This document shows positions 6,585 to 14,702 of a stretch of DNA of 64,000 nucleotides, one piece after another. A program made the translations under genes and the position numbers. The stretch is from the IMG/VR virus record IMGVR_UViG_3300024239_000016, positions 62,001-126,000 of that record; one strand, written 5' to 3'. Numbering within the stretch: the stretch's first letter is position 1; every line of letters starts with the position of its first letter. The notes beneath the pieces were generated by a model. That model was not told the origin of the DNA and did not search any database. It saw only the letters and a list, made by a program, of their open reading frames with translations. This DNA is from a virus.

Positions 6585-7271
6585 GCCAAGTTTCATAGTC
6601 TGAATTCATTCCCGGTACTAACTTACCGTGAGATCGTAACGATCGGGTTGGAGTCGTATAATCGAGCACCTGTACCGCGCCGGGGAATCCTCTCGAGGAT
6701 ATACTCGCCGCATCGACATAATCGGCGCCTTGTAGTATTGGCCCCGACAGTCTGAGAAACACATCCGCGTAACTTCGGGTGGAGTTTACTTTACGTGGTT
6801 TTTTACTCGATGAATGCTTGTAGAATTGATGCGTTGTAAAGGACAAATCTTTTTAAACGATTACAAGCTCGACGGAGTCGGTTGCCCTACACTGACTCCG
6901 AGACAATAGATGCAGTAGGGATGGCTAGTTTCGCTAGGTCTGATTAAGGCGAGCGAAAGGTGGAGTGCAGATTTTTAGCAGATAGGTGTCGCGACCGACC
7001 CGTTAAATTTTTGCGCGTAGAAGCCCATAGTCAGCACCGCCGCCATCCGGGTGATGGCAAAAGTTAGATTGCAATTTTATCGAAAACACGCTCGTAGGCT
7101 GACATCACGTCGATCTGCTCTGCGTCGGTGTAAACAGCCGTGCAATCAGTTAGTAGCTCGCGATAGCTACCGTCTGGGTCGTGTGTGGAAACACGATCCT
7201 TTCGATAGTTCTTGCGTAAGGGGTACATCCCCTGTTTTACACACCTCCCTTCGGGGAGGTGTGTATTTTTT
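6585..7271 (+). ncRNA. Candidate large structured RNA 4 with H-type pseudoknot and own terminator
   Basis: 769 nt separate the neighbouring genes. Helices in order: 6613-6617/6624-6628; 6632-6636/6640-6644; closing helix 6681-6685/6742-6746 around hairpins 6687-6691/6696-6700 and 6706-6710/6723-6727. A textbook H-type pseudoknot follows: 6873-6879/6894-6900 (7 bp) crossed by 6885-6890/6915-6920 (6 bp). Then 6929-6935/6952-6958; 7042-7047/7053-7058; 7067-7073/7141-7147 (7 bp, long range); 7153-7158/7165-7170; 7176-7184/7191-7199 (one G-U); 7219-7223/7229-7233; terminator 7239-7264. AT-rich sequence at 6550-6585 could hold the promoter. No family recognised; found by eye. Confidence 0.55.
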
Positions 7272-7272
7272 T
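7239..7272 (+). terminator. Intrinsic terminator with UUCG tetraloop
   Basis: Perfect 11-bp stem 7239-7249/7254-7264 capped by TTCG, followed by ATTTTTTT. Marks the 3' end of the structured RNA block. Confidence 0.9.
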
Positions 7273-7297
7273 ATGCTGTTTAATTTAAGGAGACAAA

Positions 7298-7564
7298 ATG
7301 AGCAGCGACAATGTAGATGACGATTTAAATAGTCGTCGTATGGCTAAACAGTTACTAGCGATGGAATTAGCTAGTCATTTTCACCAGCAGGCCATACGAC
7401 TGCGTGCAAAATCCATGCATGCAAAAGCAATAGCGGATATGCCTGAAGGGGCAATTGATGCGGATGAGCTGTCCGAAGTTGTCCGTATGGCCGGTAACTA
7501 TGCTGCGTCCACTATAACTCTCGGTATGGATATCTACATTGATCCAACTGGTGAGTCATTGTGA
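7298..7564 (+). CDS. Unknown protein (88 aa)
   Basis: ATG 7298 after TAAGGAG. Helical, soluble, His- and Met-containing product. Its stop overlaps the GTG start of the following membrane protein, so the two are coupled. Not recognised. Confidence 0.7.
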   Translation: MSSDNVDDDLNSRRMAKQLLAMELASHFHQQAIRLRAKSMHAKAIADMPEGAIDADELSEVVRMAGNYAASTITLGMDIYIDPTGESL

Positions 7565-7680
7565 AAACGGTTTTCTTTATCCTGGTATCCGGAGCCGCAT
7601 GGCTCTGGATATTTTCAAAAATTGAACCTATGTGGTTAGCTGTCTTGCGAGCAGCCTACATAGGTTATTCTTTTATATAG
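7561..7680 (+). CDS. Tiny membrane protein (39 aa)
   Basis: GTG at 7561 overlaps the previous stop (GTGA). The product is almost wholly hydrophobic with two possible membrane segments (VFFILVSGAAWLWIF and WLAVLRAAYIGYSF). The frame ends in TAG 10 nt before the next start and carries that gene's GGAG. Too short for homology judgement; holin-like or regulatory roles are guesses. Confidence 0.5.
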   Translation: MKTVFFILVSGAAWLWIFSKIEPMWLAVLRAAYIGYSFI

Positions 7681-7690
7681 GAGTTTAGCT

Positions 7691-7924
7691 GTGCCTTATG
7701 GAATCGATCAGCTGCGTGTACCAACCACCAAGTCCGAGCGAGAGGACAAAAAGTACGACATGAACGACGTAATGCGAGCGGCGCGCCTCCGTATGGAAGG
7801 CAATGGCATTTGCATAAACGCCATCAGTCGCCGTCGCCTAAACAAAAATTCGCGATTTACCATGATTGAGTTGAATCAAATAGTTGACGAAGTTGTCGAC
7901 GATTCCAACTTCTACAACCAATGA
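7691..7924 (+). CDS. Unknown protein (77 aa)
   Basis: GTG 7691 with GGAG at 7680-7683. Polar, Arg-rich middle and acidic end. Followed 9 nt later by the next gene with its own GAGGAAA. Function unknown. Confidence 0.65.
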   Translation: MPYGIDQLRVPTTKSEREDKKYDMNDVMRAARLRMEGNGICINAISRRRLNKNSRFTMIELNQIVDEVVDDSNFYNQ

Positions 7925-7933
7925 GGAAATGCC

Positions 7934-8725
7934 ATGAAATTCAGCTACGCGCACTTTCCGAAGGGAACAGTGTTTGAGATCGGTGAGCTCGCTACCAGAT
8001 TAACGGATAGTCAGACGCAACACGAGGTGGAGAGTTTATATTCGGTTTATCCTGGCACATATGTGATCAATACAACCAGCTTTATTGAACGGGAATACCC
8101 GATCTACAATGACGATAACACACCGTCTGGCGAGACTCGAAAAGAGCGCACTCAGGTATGCCTGAATATCGATCACGTTACAAAAATAATCAAACGTGGT
8201 GCTGGCAGTGTTGTATTTGAGGCAGAACCTGAGCCTCTAGCCAAATGGTCTATTCCCGTCAGTAAGCCCTCGAGAAGCAGCTATATCGGCTATGAAAACG
8301 TTTGTCCTTTCAGTGATGTAATTCTATCATTAGTCGAGAAGCAGTTACATACCAAGCACGATTCCTGGGTTGATATGAATCGATTGACCTTGTATGTACT
8401 CGCTCATGGTGCGATCAGACGGAAGGCTAACGGCATAAATGATCCTTTTACGGGTGACCAAATGGCCATTCGCAAAAGGAAATTGAAAAGCATAATTCGC
8501 CGAAATCTTAATCGATTTTTAATCCCGATAAGAGAAGCTGAAGCCGAATATTTGCGAGAAAGAGATAACGACTATGCCCGTGATGATCTTTTCTGGTTTC
8601 AGCATGATGTAGTCGATGAAGTTGATCAGGACGACTCAGCTGATGATGGACTGTTCGGTCATGCTCTGGATGAAAGATTCGCTCTCTCTAGCGATGATCT
8701 CCATGAGGATGAACGTAAAATCTAA
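7934..8725 (+). CDS. Unknown protein with acidic C-terminus (263 aa)
   Basis: ATG 7934 after GAGGAAA. N-terminal half is beta-rich (KFSYAHFPKGTVFEIGELATRL), the middle is helical and basic, and the last 50 residues are very acidic (DEVDQDDSADDG). An acidic tail is common in phage DNA-mimic or scaffold proteins, but nothing else supports such a role. Last gene before a terminator. Confidence 0.75.
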   Translation: MKFSYAHFPKGTVFEIGELATRLTDSQTQHEVESLYSVYPGTYVINTTSFIEREYPIYNDDNTPSGETRKERTQVCLNIDHVTKIIKRGAGSVVFEAEPEPLAKWSIPVSKPSRSSYIGYENVCPFSDVILSLVEKQLHTKHDSWVDMNRLTLYVLAHGAIRRKANGINDPFTGDQMAIRKRKLKSIIRRNLNRFLIPIREAEAEYLRERDNDYARDDLFWFQHDVVDEVDQDDSADDGLFGHALDERFALSSDDLHEDERKI

Positions 8726-8763
8726 TTAGTTAAGCCAGAGATGCCCGTGTATTGTCTAGTCTA

Positions 8764-8796
8764 AAAATAGCCCCATTTGGGGCTATTTTTTTTTTA
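8764..8796 (+). terminator. Intrinsic terminator
   Basis: Stem 8766-8774/8779-8787 (AATAGCCCC paired) with ATTT loop, followed by a run of more than eight T. Confidence 0.9.
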
Positions 8797-8873
8797 TGTG
8801 TCGGCCCCATTGCAAATCTGATGACATGTTTATAAACTTTTTTCTTCCCAATAAATATACAGGAGATTAGCTC

Positions 8874-9227
8874 ATGAGCGGCGATCTGCTTACCGAAATT
8901 CGTGATGTTTTGCAAAACATCGGTATCGATATCCACACGATCTCATCTGCACTAATGCAAGTTCGAGAATTTGGTGAAGACTTAATGAGCGTTGAACGTA
9001 GCGATCGCGATGAGAATGATGTTTTTCGCATTGTGAAACACTTCCGCGATGATGGGACTCTCTATCGCAAATCGACGCTATCAGGCGGTACATCGCCAGA
9101 ATACACGTCGTATGTCATTGAGTACTATGATGCAACAGGATTGACTGTTGTACAAACTCGAGCATACACCATGACGTACAGCAATGGCGAGATGGTTTCT
9201 CGCACCTACGTGCCACCGCAGCCATAA
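8874..9227 (+). CDS. Small tail-associated protein, paralogue of the 35996 gene (117 aa)
   Basis: ATG 8874 after AGGAGA. The C-terminal 75 residues match the layout of the protein at 35996: charged strand (FRIVKHFRDDGT), then a VIEYYDATG-like strand, and a terminal YSNGEMVSRTYVP versus YSYEGDVIKSKIAVP. Both lie beside structural genes, so a small virion or fibre-associated protein is likely. The paralogy is seen by eye only. Confidence 0.7.
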   Translation: MSGDLLTEIRDVLQNIGIDIHTISSALMQVREFGEDLMSVERSDRDENDVFRIVKHFRDDGTLYRKSTLSGGTSPEYTSYVIEYYDATGLTVVQTRAYTMTYSNGEMVSRTYVPPQP

Positions 9228-9239
9228 AGGAAACACAAA

Positions 9240-10532
9240 ATGCTGCAAGATTTCAGACACGGTACAGCAGTCTCCAAGAGACATATGTCAGCTCATCTAA
9301 CCACTTATTTGAAGTTAGATGAAATTGGTCAGACAATACCGCCAGTGGTTGATGGTCTAATTCCAACTGAATTCATTCCGACACCAGCTGGTACTACTGC
9401 GTTTACTATTTTAGATAAACAGAAGCTAGATGGTATCCAGGCCGAAGCTCAAAAGAACGTCGCCACTAATCTGTCACTAGGTGGTACGGACGATGTAGTC
9501 CATGTACAGAGTAGCACTGGTAATTTTGTTACTCTTCCAATAGTCTCGAATTTGCGCGCTGGTCTCATGACCAGATCTATGTTTGAGAAACTAGTTGGCA
9601 TTGAGGAGGGTGCTCAGAAGTGGCGATTGCCGACACTTACCGAACTCAATCTAGATCAGGTGGACAACACACCAGATTCGAATAAGCCAGTTAGCGTATC
9701 GCAGCAAGCGGCGTTAGATCTCAAAGAACCATCGATCACTGCTGGTACAATTGCCCAGTATTTTTCAGGTACTAAGACATGGCGTAACCTTGCCGCAGAT
9801 GTCCGTAATGTAGTTCTCACTGGACTATCGGCAGGTGTGGCTAGCGCGATTATAGCTACTGATACATTGCTGGAAGCTTTGGCTAAGTTGCAAAAACAGC
9901 TAGATGCAAAAGAGAACGCACTAAGCCCAGGTAACGCCACGCAATATTTCAAAGGGGATAAAACCCTGGGTAGTTTTGTAGATGATGTAAAAACTGCAGC
10001 AATTCAATCTGTCCTGACAGGTATCTCGTTCATTTCCGGAACAGCTGTAGTTGAAACAGATTCCATTCTGGTAGCTATTGGAAAGCTACAGAACAGAATC
10101 AATCATTTCACGACTGTCACCAATGCCCTAATGGCCGAGCTGATCAACAAAGCGTCACTGGCGCAGGCCAATGATTTTCAGCAAAAGATGTCAGTAGCCG
10201 GTACACTGACCGTTTACGCTGGAGCGTTCACTCCGTCTGTACCTTTGCAGTTCAGTGCGGCTGGGATAAATATTGACCCTGCGGCATCAAACTCATTTGA
10301 GGTGGGTACGCTCACTGCCAATACATCTCTTGTAATAGACTCAGGCGTCACTGGCCAAACCATCCAAATTCGGTTTCAGCAGGATGGAATCGGCAATAGG
10401 ACTGTATCGTTGCCGGCTGACGTAAAAGCATCAGGTACTTTGTTAGCGACAGCAAATAGAGCCAGCTGGTTGTGTGTTACTAAAGCAGCCAATGGTAATT
10501 GGGAAGGAAACTGGTTCCAGGTACCTTCCTGA
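9240..10532 (+). CDS. Tail fibre protein (430 aa)
   Basis: ATG 9240 follows AAGGAAA, 12 nt after the previous gene. Contains KLDGIQAEAQKN and KLVGIEEGAQKW, forms of the KLDGIEAGAQ repeat common in phage tail fibres. Two similar segments around residues 160-195 and 225-280 repeat the pattern 'NATQYFKGDKTL ... LQKQLDAKE'. The end is a beta-rich domain. It would lie outside the virion at the baseplate and contact the host surface. It heads a cassette with two adhesin-like genes and a small possible assembly protein. Confidence 0.85.
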   Translation: MLQDFRHGTAVSKRHMSAHLTTYLKLDEIGQTIPPVVDGLIPTEFIPTPAGTTAFTILDKQKLDGIQAEAQKNVATNLSLGGTDDVVHVQSSTGNFVTLPIVSNLRAGLMTRSMFEKLVGIEEGAQKWRLPTLTELNLDQVDNTPDSNKPVSVSQQAALDLKEPSITAGTIAQYFSGTKTWRNLAADVRNVVLTGLSAGVASAIIATDTLLEALAKLQKQLDAKENALSPGNATQYFKGDKTLGSFVDDVKTAAIQSVLTGISFISGTAVVETDSILVAIGKLQNRINHFTTVTNALMAELINKASLAQANDFQQKMSVAGTLTVYAGAFTPSVPLQFSAAGINIDPAASNSFEVGTLTANTSLVIDSGVTGQTIQIRFQQDGIGNRTVSLPADVKASGTLLATANRASWLCVTKAANGNWEGNWFQVPS

Positions 10533-10547
10533 AAATCTAATGATTTT

Positions 10548-10580
10548 ATACATCCAGGGCAGTGCCCTGGATGTATTGTT
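10548..10580 (+). terminator. Hairpin terminator after tail fibre
   Basis: Perfect 13-bp stem 10548-10560/10564-10576, AGT loop, then TGTTT. Could leave partial readthrough into the adhesin gene. Confidence 0.75.
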
Positions 10581-10595
10581 TCGGAGATATAAATC

Positions 10596-11579
10596 ATGAG
10601 TTTTGCAGTAAGATCTTTATTCGGAATGGCAGATAGCGGACCGGTATATCCACCAAACAAATATATAGCGAAGATAATTCCGGACGCTCCGATCGATACA
10701 AATCGAAAGGTGACGTTAAGTTTTATTAGCGTTGGAGAAAAGTTAATTGACTGGGGCGACGGTCAGACCTCAATTGCTCCTTCAGGATCAGTTAATGTAT
10801 CGCATTCGTATGCGCAATCTTCGAATGAGCTCACTCTGACCATAGAAGGCGGAACAATATCCGCTATAGTTTTTCAGGGTACCGAAGCACTTCGATCAGT
10901 GGAGTCATACGGAAATTACCAATTATCTCAGCACCTCTTCACATCATCTAGAAAACTCATACGAGTGCCAGTACCTCCCGCATCATTTAGATCGATGTTA
11001 AACATGTTTAACTCGTGTAGCGAATTTAATCAAGATATTGGTGACTGGGATACCTCGCTCATAACTAACATGCGAGGTATGTTCTCTGGAGCATCTGCAT
11101 TTAACCAGGATATAGGTGGCTGGAATACCGGATCAGTTACTACGATGGAGAGCATGTTTCAAAATGCAATCTCTTTCAATCAGGATCTAAGTATGTGGGA
11201 TGTGAGATTGATACCCCAGGCAGCGCCGGCGTTTGATCTGAACACACCGGCCTGGAATAAGCTAAATCGCCAGCCGATTTGGGGAACGGCCGGCAATCAA
11301 CCAATTGAATTAGATTGGATAAATCGAGATCCAGCCAGCGGTGAACATTACCAAATAAACGTATCGCATTGGGCGGAAAATCGTCCAATATTATCGGAAT
11401 ACAATAATTACTCTGTTCTATGGAATGGCACTACAATCTATACCCAGAATACACCAAATCAACTACCTCCTGATTACGTAGATGTAGGAGGGTATCGATA
11501 CTTTAAAGGAACGTATCGAGAAGGTGATCCTGGCTTTGGTGCGTATTTTCACGGAATCTATAGAGTACCAATTGTCTAA
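10596..11579 (+). CDS. Adhesin-like fibre protein, WGDGQ domain plus DUF285/BspA repeats (327 aa)
   Basis: ATG 10596 after CGGAGA. Residues 1-100 are beta-rich with LIDWGDGQTS, a PKD-like signature. Residues about 135-205 carry two clear repeats of the DUF285 type (FNQDIGDWDTSLITNM and FNQDIGGWNTGSVTTM) and a third degenerate copy. Such repeats occur in surface proteins and BspA-like leucine-rich adhesins. The C-terminal about 100 residues form a separate, Tyr/Trp-rich domain. Likely a receptor-binding component. Confidence 0.8.
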   Translation: MSFAVRSLFGMADSGPVYPPNKYIAKIIPDAPIDTNRKVTLSFISVGEKLIDWGDGQTSIAPSGSVNVSHSYAQSSNELTLTIEGGTISAIVFQGTEALRSVESYGNYQLSQHLFTSSRKLIRVPVPPASFRSMLNMFNSCSEFNQDIGDWDTSLITNMRGMFSGASAFNQDIGGWNTGSVTTMESMFQNAISFNQDLSMWDVRLIPQAAPAFDLNTPAWNKLNRQPIWGTAGNQPIELDWINRDPASGEHYQINVSHWAENRPILSEYNNYSVLWNGTTIYTQNTPNQLPPDYVDVGGYRYFKGTYREGDPGFGAYFHGIYRVPIV

Positions 11580-11612
11580 AGTTTCTTTTTAACTTAATCA
11601 GGGATATGTAAA

Positions 11613-12740
11613 ATGGCTGGTTTCTTAGAGCTGCATAATTTACGGAGGGTGATCGCTAATCCCAATATTCAAAGACCGTGGGTGCGATCCCCTCTTTACT
11701 TACATTTACCAGAGATTCAAGCGCAAGACCAGCGATTCGTTGGTCTATACGCTATTTTTCCAACAAATAGCTATCTTGCCTTCAGATGCCACGGCAACTA
11801 TGTCGTCGATTGGGGCGATGGTCAGATTCAATCATTTTGGGGCGGTCAGGCTGCTGAGCATTTTTATAATTTCAGCAGCATACCGACATCTACAATTGAA
11901 GATCGGGGTTTCAAACAAGTCATTGTTCAAATCTACCCTCAGTCAAATCAGAATCTTACATCTATTGATTTGAATGTCAAGCACAGCTCAGCAACTGGTC
12001 CAGCCTCTTTAATGACCGGATGGACTGATATCGAAGTCAATGCTCCTCAGCTGACTTCTCTGCAGATTGGTGGTAGTTGGTCGGCTATTCAGCATAGATT
12101 GCTCGAGCAATTTGCACTCACTAGTTCTAAACTAGCCGATTTTAGTTACTTCTTTAATCAGTGTTCAGCTCTGAGAAAAGTAGTAGCTCTAGAAACATCA
12201 GTGTCAATCACGACAATTGAAGGCATGTATCGTAATTGTCACTCCCTTGATGAAATTGTTACGATGGATGGGGCCAACGTATCTAGTTTCAGATACCTAT
12301 TTGAGAATTGCTATAAACTCAGAAAGTTACCGGAGTTAAATTACAGCAATGTAACAAACATGAGCTACATGTGTGCAGGCTGCGTATCGCTCGAATCGAC
12401 TCCAGTTATCCCATCAGCTAAAGCCACTAATGCTGCTTATATGTTCAGCGGTTGCGCTAACTTAAATCAGATCACAGACATCAATATGTCTAAAGTCACA
12501 AGTGCCGGATCGATGTTTGCCGACTGCGTGTCGCTCAAAAAGGCCATTCTGAGCGGCGCTAAAACTGACCTAGATCTAAGCGATGCTAAGCTGTCTATCA
12601 TCGATCTACTTGCTCTCTTCGGTAGTCTTGGGTCTACCAGTAACAAGATTATTAACGTCTCAGGTAGTTGGGGGTCAGCGGCCCTAACAGCAGCTCAACG
12701 TAACATAGCTCTGAATAAGGGCTGGACAATCATTGGTTAA
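11613..12740 (+). CDS. Second adhesin-like protein, WGDGQ domain plus BspA-like leucine-rich repeats (375 aa)
   Basis: Follows the previous gene after 33 nt. Shares VVDWGDGQ near residue 70 with its neighbour, so the two are divergent paralogues. Residues about 190-330 hold at least five BspA-like repeats of about 23 residues with core patterns MYRNCHSLDEI, LFENCYKLRKL, MCAGCVSLEST, MFSGCANLNQI and MFADCVSLKKA. This is a curved leucine-rich-repeat solenoid for binding a ligand on the host cell. Function inferred from fold and cassette position. Confidence 0.8.
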   Translation: MAGFLELHNLRRVIANPNIQRPWVRSPLYLHLPEIQAQDQRFVGLYAIFPTNSYLAFRCHGNYVVDWGDGQIQSFWGGQAAEHFYNFSSIPTSTIEDRGFKQVIVQIYPQSNQNLTSIDLNVKHSSATGPASLMTGWTDIEVNAPQLTSLQIGGSWSAIQHRLLEQFALTSSKLADFSYFFNQCSALRKVVALETSVSITTIEGMYRNCHSLDEIVTMDGANVSSFRYLFENCYKLRKLPELNYSNVTNMSYMCAGCVSLESTPVIPSAKATNAAYMFSGCANLNQITDINMSKVTSAGSMFADCVSLKKAILSGAKTDLDLSDAKLSIIDLLALFGSLGSTSNKIINVSGSWGSAALTAAQRNIALNKGWTIIG

Positions 12741-12749
12741 GGAAACAAC

Positions 12750-13181
12750 ATGGCTTTCTATAAAAAGTTAGATACCGGAGAAATCGCAAGTGCTGGATTA
12801 TTCGTTTACGGTATTAATTACACGCTCACTGCTGACAATTTAGCTAATCTCAATTTACCAATCGACGGATGGCATTGGTTTGAAACTCGGACTGAGGCCG
12901 AGACTAAGCTCAATCGTGTCACCAGACTCATGAAGAGTCAGGCTAAGTTAGCTTTAGCTGCGACTCCGTCAGCCCAGTACCCTGGCAAGAGTTTGTACGA
13001 TCTGATCGAGATCTACATGTCTCAGCCAACAACTCCAGCCCAGCACAAAATCGCTTGGTACGATACACAGATATTCGAAAGGGATTCGCCGTCTCTTCTC
13101 CTTATCGCGCAGATGTTCCAACTGACTGATGAACAAATAGATGAACTATTTGCTCTCGGTGCGACGTTTGAAACTTTCTAA
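12750..13181 (+). CDS. Possible tail-fibre assembly or cap protein (143 aa)
   Basis: Starts 9 nt after the adhesin. N-terminus YKKLDTGEIASAGLFVYG resembles the opening of phage fibre-assembly proteins. The C-terminal half is helical and acidic. Assignment rests mainly on position at the end of the fibre cassette. Confidence 0.55.
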   Translation: MAFYKKLDTGEIASAGLFVYGINYTLTADNLANLNLPIDGWHWFETRTEAETKLNRVTRLMKSQAKLALAATPSAQYPGKSLYDLIEIYMSQPTTPAQHKIAWYDTQIFERDSPSLLLIAQMFQLTDEQIDELFALGATFETF

Positions 13182-13184
13182 AAT

Positions 13185-13216
13185 ATACATACCAGGCCAA
13201 TGGGCCTGGTATGTAT
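13185..13216 (+). terminator. Hairpin terminator of fibre cassette
   Basis: 14-bp perfect stem 13185-13198/13203-13216, loop AATG. AT-rich base, GC-rich top. Little T tract; near-symmetric. Confidence 0.75.
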
Positions 13217-13233
13217 TTAAATTTATTGTACTT

Positions 13234-13242
13234 ACATATTAC
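13234..13242 (+). promoter_or_regulatory. Early-promoter-like element (ACATATTAC)
   Basis: Differs from TATATTAC at one base; lies after a terminator in an AT-rich stretch, about 60 nt upstream of the next start at 13302. TATATTAC is the motif I recall for phiKZ-type early promoters. Confidence 0.45.
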
Positions 13243-13301
13243 GACCATGAGAGCAATGTATTCTCTCATATTCTTTTAATTTCTCTAGGAAACTAGCCGT
13301 C

Positions 13302-13772
13302 ATGGAAACAGTACCAGAAGTAGAAGAAGTTCCAAAAGTAGCAAAACCGATGCCGTGGGACTGGATGGACCTGACAGAAAATGCTCTTAATCGAGCATTG
13401 ACTGGATTCAATCTTTCCTGTCAAAAGAAAATCAGCGCGCCGTTCGAATCGGTCGAAGAAGAAAAATTCTATTACTATCTCCTCGGCCGCAACAGCGTCC
13501 AATCGTGGGATTTGCGCAAACCCTACATCATCACCTCTGGGCTACTGACTGATCAGACTCTGGCTTCAAGTCCAGCCCAGCATCGGCGTGTACCCGATGC
13601 AAGGAAGGAAGCAGAGCGTCTTTCCAAGAAGCACAAAGACACTCCCTTCTATATCTGGGGTGCAGTCGGTGCGTATGTCAATGGCCAAGCCGTGCAGTTC
13701 TCACCAGCACTACATCAGTTCCAGCTTCAATCAACGACCAACCAGGACGATGACAATGAGACCAATCTTTGA
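13302..13772 (+). CDS. Unknown protein (156 aa)
   Basis: ATG 13302 follows a weak AGGAAACTAG region. Starts with an acidic EVEEVPKVAK leader, then a mixed domain. Its end overlaps the next gene by 17 nt. First gene of a run of small genes behind the possible early promoter. Not recognised. Confidence 0.7.
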   Translation: METVPEVEEVPKVAKPMPWDWMDLTENALNRALTGFNLSCQKKISAPFESVEEEKFYYYLLGRNSVQSWDLRKPYIITSGLLTDQTLASSPAQHRRVPDARKEAERLSKKHKDTPFYIWGAVGAYVNGQAVQFSPALHQFQLQSTTNQDDDNETNL

Positions 13773-14169
13773 ACGCATTGTGGGCGCTGAAAATAATACC
13801 AGCAGCTCTTACAACCGCAATACACCTGAACGCATTTCTACGCCAGCATCGCGACCACTGCCGGATGAAGCAACAGTCTGGCAATTTGTGGCCATCGGTA
13901 AGCCGAACATCGCTATGACGCTACCTGAGCTGAAGGAATCCACCATTCGCAATACAGCGATCAAGTACGCCACCAAGCTCATGGAAAACATGTTTGTCGG
14001 CCAGAACAACAAAGATGTTTGCGTTGTGGCTTATGCTCGTGTGGGCCTGGCAATTTGGCGAGAGCAGTTTCATATCGGCTACAATCACGAACTGAATCGT
14101 ATTGAAGTTGTTCCGTACACCATTCCGGGCGTCTTCAAAGAAGCAATCAAAATGCTTCGGGTTTATTAA
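13756..14169 (+). CDS. Unknown protein, paralogue of the 14232 gene (137 aa)
   Basis: ATG 13756 is preferred because AGGA (13744-13747) lies 8 nt upstream; ATG 13750 is too close. Shares a layout with the next gene: WQFVAIGKPN near residue 38 and IWREQFHIGYNHELNRIEVVP near 100 match WQFVVIANDGN and NWRIVFARQYSDGNITPRLVD. Function unknown. Confidence 0.7.
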   Translation: MRPIFERIVGAENNTSSSYNRNTPERISTPASRPLPDEATVWQFVAIGKPNIAMTLPELKESTIRNTAIKYATKLMENMFVGQNNKDVCVVAYARVGLAIWREQFHIGYNHELNRIEVVPYTIPGVFKEAIKMLRVY

Positions 14170-14174
14170 ACTCC

Positions 14175-14209
14175 AGCATATATGCCCGGCAATGCCGGGC
14201 ATATATGCT
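14175..14209. terminator. Hairpin terminator
   Basis: Perfect 16-bp stem 14175-14190/14194-14209 with AAT loop; no long T tract, symmetric. Confidence 0.75.
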
Positions 14210-14231
14210 TAACGACAGAAGGTAGATACCC

Positions 14232-14564
14232 ATGAAAAAAGCCGCGATTCGCGATTTCACCAAGATACCTACTAATTGGCAGTTTGTTGTTATTGCCAAT
14301 GATGGTAATGCCATTGCATTACCAGTTAACAGAACTCCAATGATTTTAGCAGGCGCTATTCATTTAACAGAACAGCGAATGAAGTCGGACATTACCGCTG
14401 GCGCCCTGCAGCCATATGTCATCTACGGTATAGCGTTGATTGGCATTGGCAACTGGCGCATTGTGTTTGCCAGGCAATATAGCGACGGTAACATCACCCC
14501 TCGGCTGGTCGATCTCACCGAAGAGACAAATGCAAAAATAATGCGGTGCATCTACCCATTTTGA
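14232..14564 (+). CDS. Unknown protein, paralogue of the 13756 gene (110 aa)
   Basis: ATG 14232 after AGAAGGTAG. Single domain with the WQFVVI...NWRIVFARQY pattern seen in the preceding gene. Tandem duplication followed by divergence is the simplest reading. Confidence 0.7.
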   Translation: MKKAAIRDFTKIPTNWQFVVIANDGNAIALPVNRTPMILAGAIHLTEQRMKSDITAGALQPYVIYGIALIGIGNWRIVFARQYSDGNITPRLVDLTEETNAKIMRCIYPF

Positions 14565-14568
14565 TGTA

Positions 14569-14612
14569 GAGCACGCGGCCAAGATCTCCTGGCCGCGTGC
14601 TCCTTTTTTTTT
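14569..14612 (+). terminator. Intrinsic terminator
   Basis: 12-bp stem 14569-14580/14591-14602 (GAGCACGCGGCC paired), loop AAGATCTCCT, then CTTTTTTTTTT. Confidence 0.9.
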
Positions 14613-14702
14613 ATGTGCTTTAGCCATTTATATTTACATATAACAGCATTGATAAGCTTTAGCAACATCGCTAAAGAGATCATCCATGCCAAGGAGAAAA
14701 TC

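Noticed and set aside
6574-6846. Minus-strand ORF of 90 codons
   Set aside because: No ribosome site and overlaps the paired 6613-6746 region; likely chance.
7051-7320. Plus-strand ORF of 89 codons across the terminator
   Set aside because: It runs through several perfect hairpins including the UUCG terminator, has no ribosome site and an Arg/Ser-rich random composition; the structured-RNA reading explains the bases better.
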